From assembly GCA_024275095.1 (NCBI GenBank), contig JAJRZV010000091.1, forward strand, positions 1-14,840: a stretch of DNA of 14,840 nt, given 5' to 3'. Below, piece after piece: positions 13,953-14,840 of this stretch. The notes beneath the pieces are model-generated. The model made no database searches and was not told the DNA's origin. It saw only the letters and a program-made list of their open reading frames with translations. The position numbers and the translations under genes were made by a program. How positions within the stretch are numbered: position 1 is the first letter of the stretch; the number at the start of each line of letters is the position of its first letter. Origin of the DNA: a bacterium. GTDB lineage: Bacteria > JAJRZV01.

Positions 13953-14840
13953 TTCTTGTACCCCAGTACAGCGTTGGCAATAATCAGTTTTTGAATATTG
14001 GTTGTGCCCTCGCCGATTTGATACATCTTGGCATCCCTGAACAAACGAGCAATTTTGAACTCTTCCGAATAACCATAGGCCCCGAAGATTTCCATGGCCT
14101 TGCCGGCACACTTCACGCACGTCTCTGAAGCAAAAAACTTTGCCATGCTTCCGGTTATGCGTGCATCGTCTCCTCTCTCGAGAGCGTCCGCGTGTTCAAG
14201 CACCAGCAGGTGCGCGGCCTCAATCTCAGTGGCCATGGTGGCAATGGCATCCTTGATCATCTGGAATTTTCCTATCTCAACACCGAACTGGACTCTTTCA
14301 CGGGAATATTTTACAGCCTCCTCCAGGCACGCCCGGGCCACTCCTACAGCCCCGGCAGCCACGGATAGGCGCCCCCTTACCAGCGCTTCCATGGCGATAT
14401 CAAAACCCTCTCCTTCGCTACCAAGACGGTTTTCCTGGGGGACAAAGCAATCGGAAAAAACAATTTCACCGGTGGGCGAAGCATGGTGGCCCACCTTCTT
14501 TTCAAAGGTCCGTCTTTCCATACCTTCCGTTTGAGAAAACACAATGAATGCAGAGAGTCCCTCTTTCCTCCTGGCAGGGTCCGTGCGTGCAAACACCACA
14601 GCAACGTCGAAAATTGGTGCGTGCGAAATCCAGGTCTTTGTCCCGTTGAGCACGTATCCTCCTTCCACTTTCTCTGCCCTGAGAGAAATGGATGCCACGT
14701 CCGACCCGGCACCCGGCTCGGTAAGTGCTAACGCTCCTATCCACTCGCCCTTCACGAGCTTTTTTACACAATCGTACCAGCGAGAGCCCCCGTGCCTGTA
14801 AATGGTCATGGCACCGGTCAGTCCGTTGGTGTTGAACAAG
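13949..14840 (-). CDS. Acyl-CoA dehydrogenase, 5' end beyond the window
   Basis: The last ~297 codons of an acyl-CoA dehydrogenase are present and the N-terminal helical domain is off the window. Visible elements are LTEPGAGSDVAS, the KTWISHA segment, SRERVQFGVEIGKFQMIKD for cross-subunit FAD contact, MEIFGAYGYS at the QIHGG position, and a catalytic Glu in GEGTTNIQK near the C-terminus. It is therefore a complete, canonical enzyme as far as it can be read. It is the first gene of the operon in this window and is coupled to the following thiolase-fold gene by a GTGA overlap. It does not belong to the 3027/9646 paralogue pair: the C-terminal half differs clearly, for example IFGAYGYS instead of IHGGMG. 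The promoter and any regulator lie further upstream, outside the window. Confidence 0.92.
   Translation of the reverse strand, partial: LFNTNGLTGAMTIYRHGGSRWYDCVKKLVKGEWIGALALTEPGAGSDVASISLRAEKVEGGYVLNGTKTWISHAPIFDVAVVFARTDPARRKEGLSAFIVFSQTEGMERRTFEKKVGHHASPTGEIVFSDCFVPQENRLGSEGEGFDIAMEALVRGRLSVAAGAVGVARACLEEAVKYSRERVQFGVEIGKFQMIKDAIATMATEIEAAHLLVLEHADALERGDDARITGSMAKFFASETCVKCAGKAMEIFGAYGYSEEFKIARLFRDAKMYQIGEGTTNIQKLIIANAVLGYKK

Noticed and set aside
13953-14120. Upstream extension of the first thiolase-fold frame (to 14120)
   Set aside because: It overlaps the conserved dehydrogenase C-terminus, including the GEGTTN motif, and resembles no thiolase N-terminus.
3027-14840. Calling this a benzylsuccinate (bbs) operon
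   Set aside because: A thiolase/DUF35 pair, SDRs, ECH and ACADs are shared, but no BbsE/F CoA-transferase or benzylsuccinate synthase is present, and the MaoC and FadE28/29-like pairs fit the steroid-type aldolytic module better. Kept only as an alternative for the thiolase/DUF35 part.

Overview
The window is almost entirely one long minus-strand operon for acyl-CoA catabolism. It is transcribed from beyond the right edge (14840) down to 1540. Fourteen genes run in the same direction with gaps of 21 bases or less, and many overlap (GTGA, TGATG and ATGA junctions). In transcription order they are: an acyl-CoA dehydrogenase (ACAD, 5' end off the window); two consecutive thiolase-fold proteins; a protein with two fused DUF35 zinc-ribbon/OB units; an ACAD; a degenerate MaoC-fold subunit; a catalytic MaoC hydratase; two ACAD subunits that look like a heteromeric pair; a short-chain dehydrogenase (SDR); an enoyl-CoA hydratase; a second SDR; an ACAD; and an AMP-forming acyl-CoA synthetase.

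The most interesting part is the block from 6645 to 13952. Its parts list matches the aldolytic module of actinobacterial steroid side-chain degradation (FadE28/FadE29, ChsH1/ChsH2 and the Ltp2 aldolase with its DUF35 partner), in nearly mirror-image order. Residue-level signs agree. One ACAD of the pair keeps the catalytic Glu (on the internal helix) and the other keeps the FAD-contacting Arg-Phe-Gln/QIHG elements. One MaoC has the Asp/His hydratase motif and the other does not. Neither thiolase-fold protein has the Cys or His residues of a real thiolase. My inference is a branched or ring-attached acyl-CoA that is dehydrogenated, hydrated to a (probably tertiary) alcohol and cleaved by retro-aldol reaction instead of thiolysis. 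The remaining ligase, ACADs, enoyl-CoA hydratase and SDRs would provide activation and conventional beta-oxidation. The actual substrate (steroid, other isoprenoid, alicyclic or aryl-alkyl acid) cannot be read from this window. No oxygenase, regulator, transporter, CoA-transferase or ETF gene is present here.

Left of the operon (1-1539) there is no intact gene. A decayed COG1373/DUF4143-type ATPase remnant lies at about 390-1269. It has lost its 5' half and needs two frame changes. Positions 188-370 hold degenerate dispersed-repeat fragments, including one that resembles the REP-like sequences that accompany IS200-like (RAYT) transposases. The stretch 1270-1539 shows nothing I can name.

Host: strong GGAGG-type ribosome binding sites, roughly balanced base composition, dense operon packing and these repeat types suggest a bacterium, possibly an anaerobe of the Desulfobacterota sort. 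That placement is an impression and not a demonstrated assignment.
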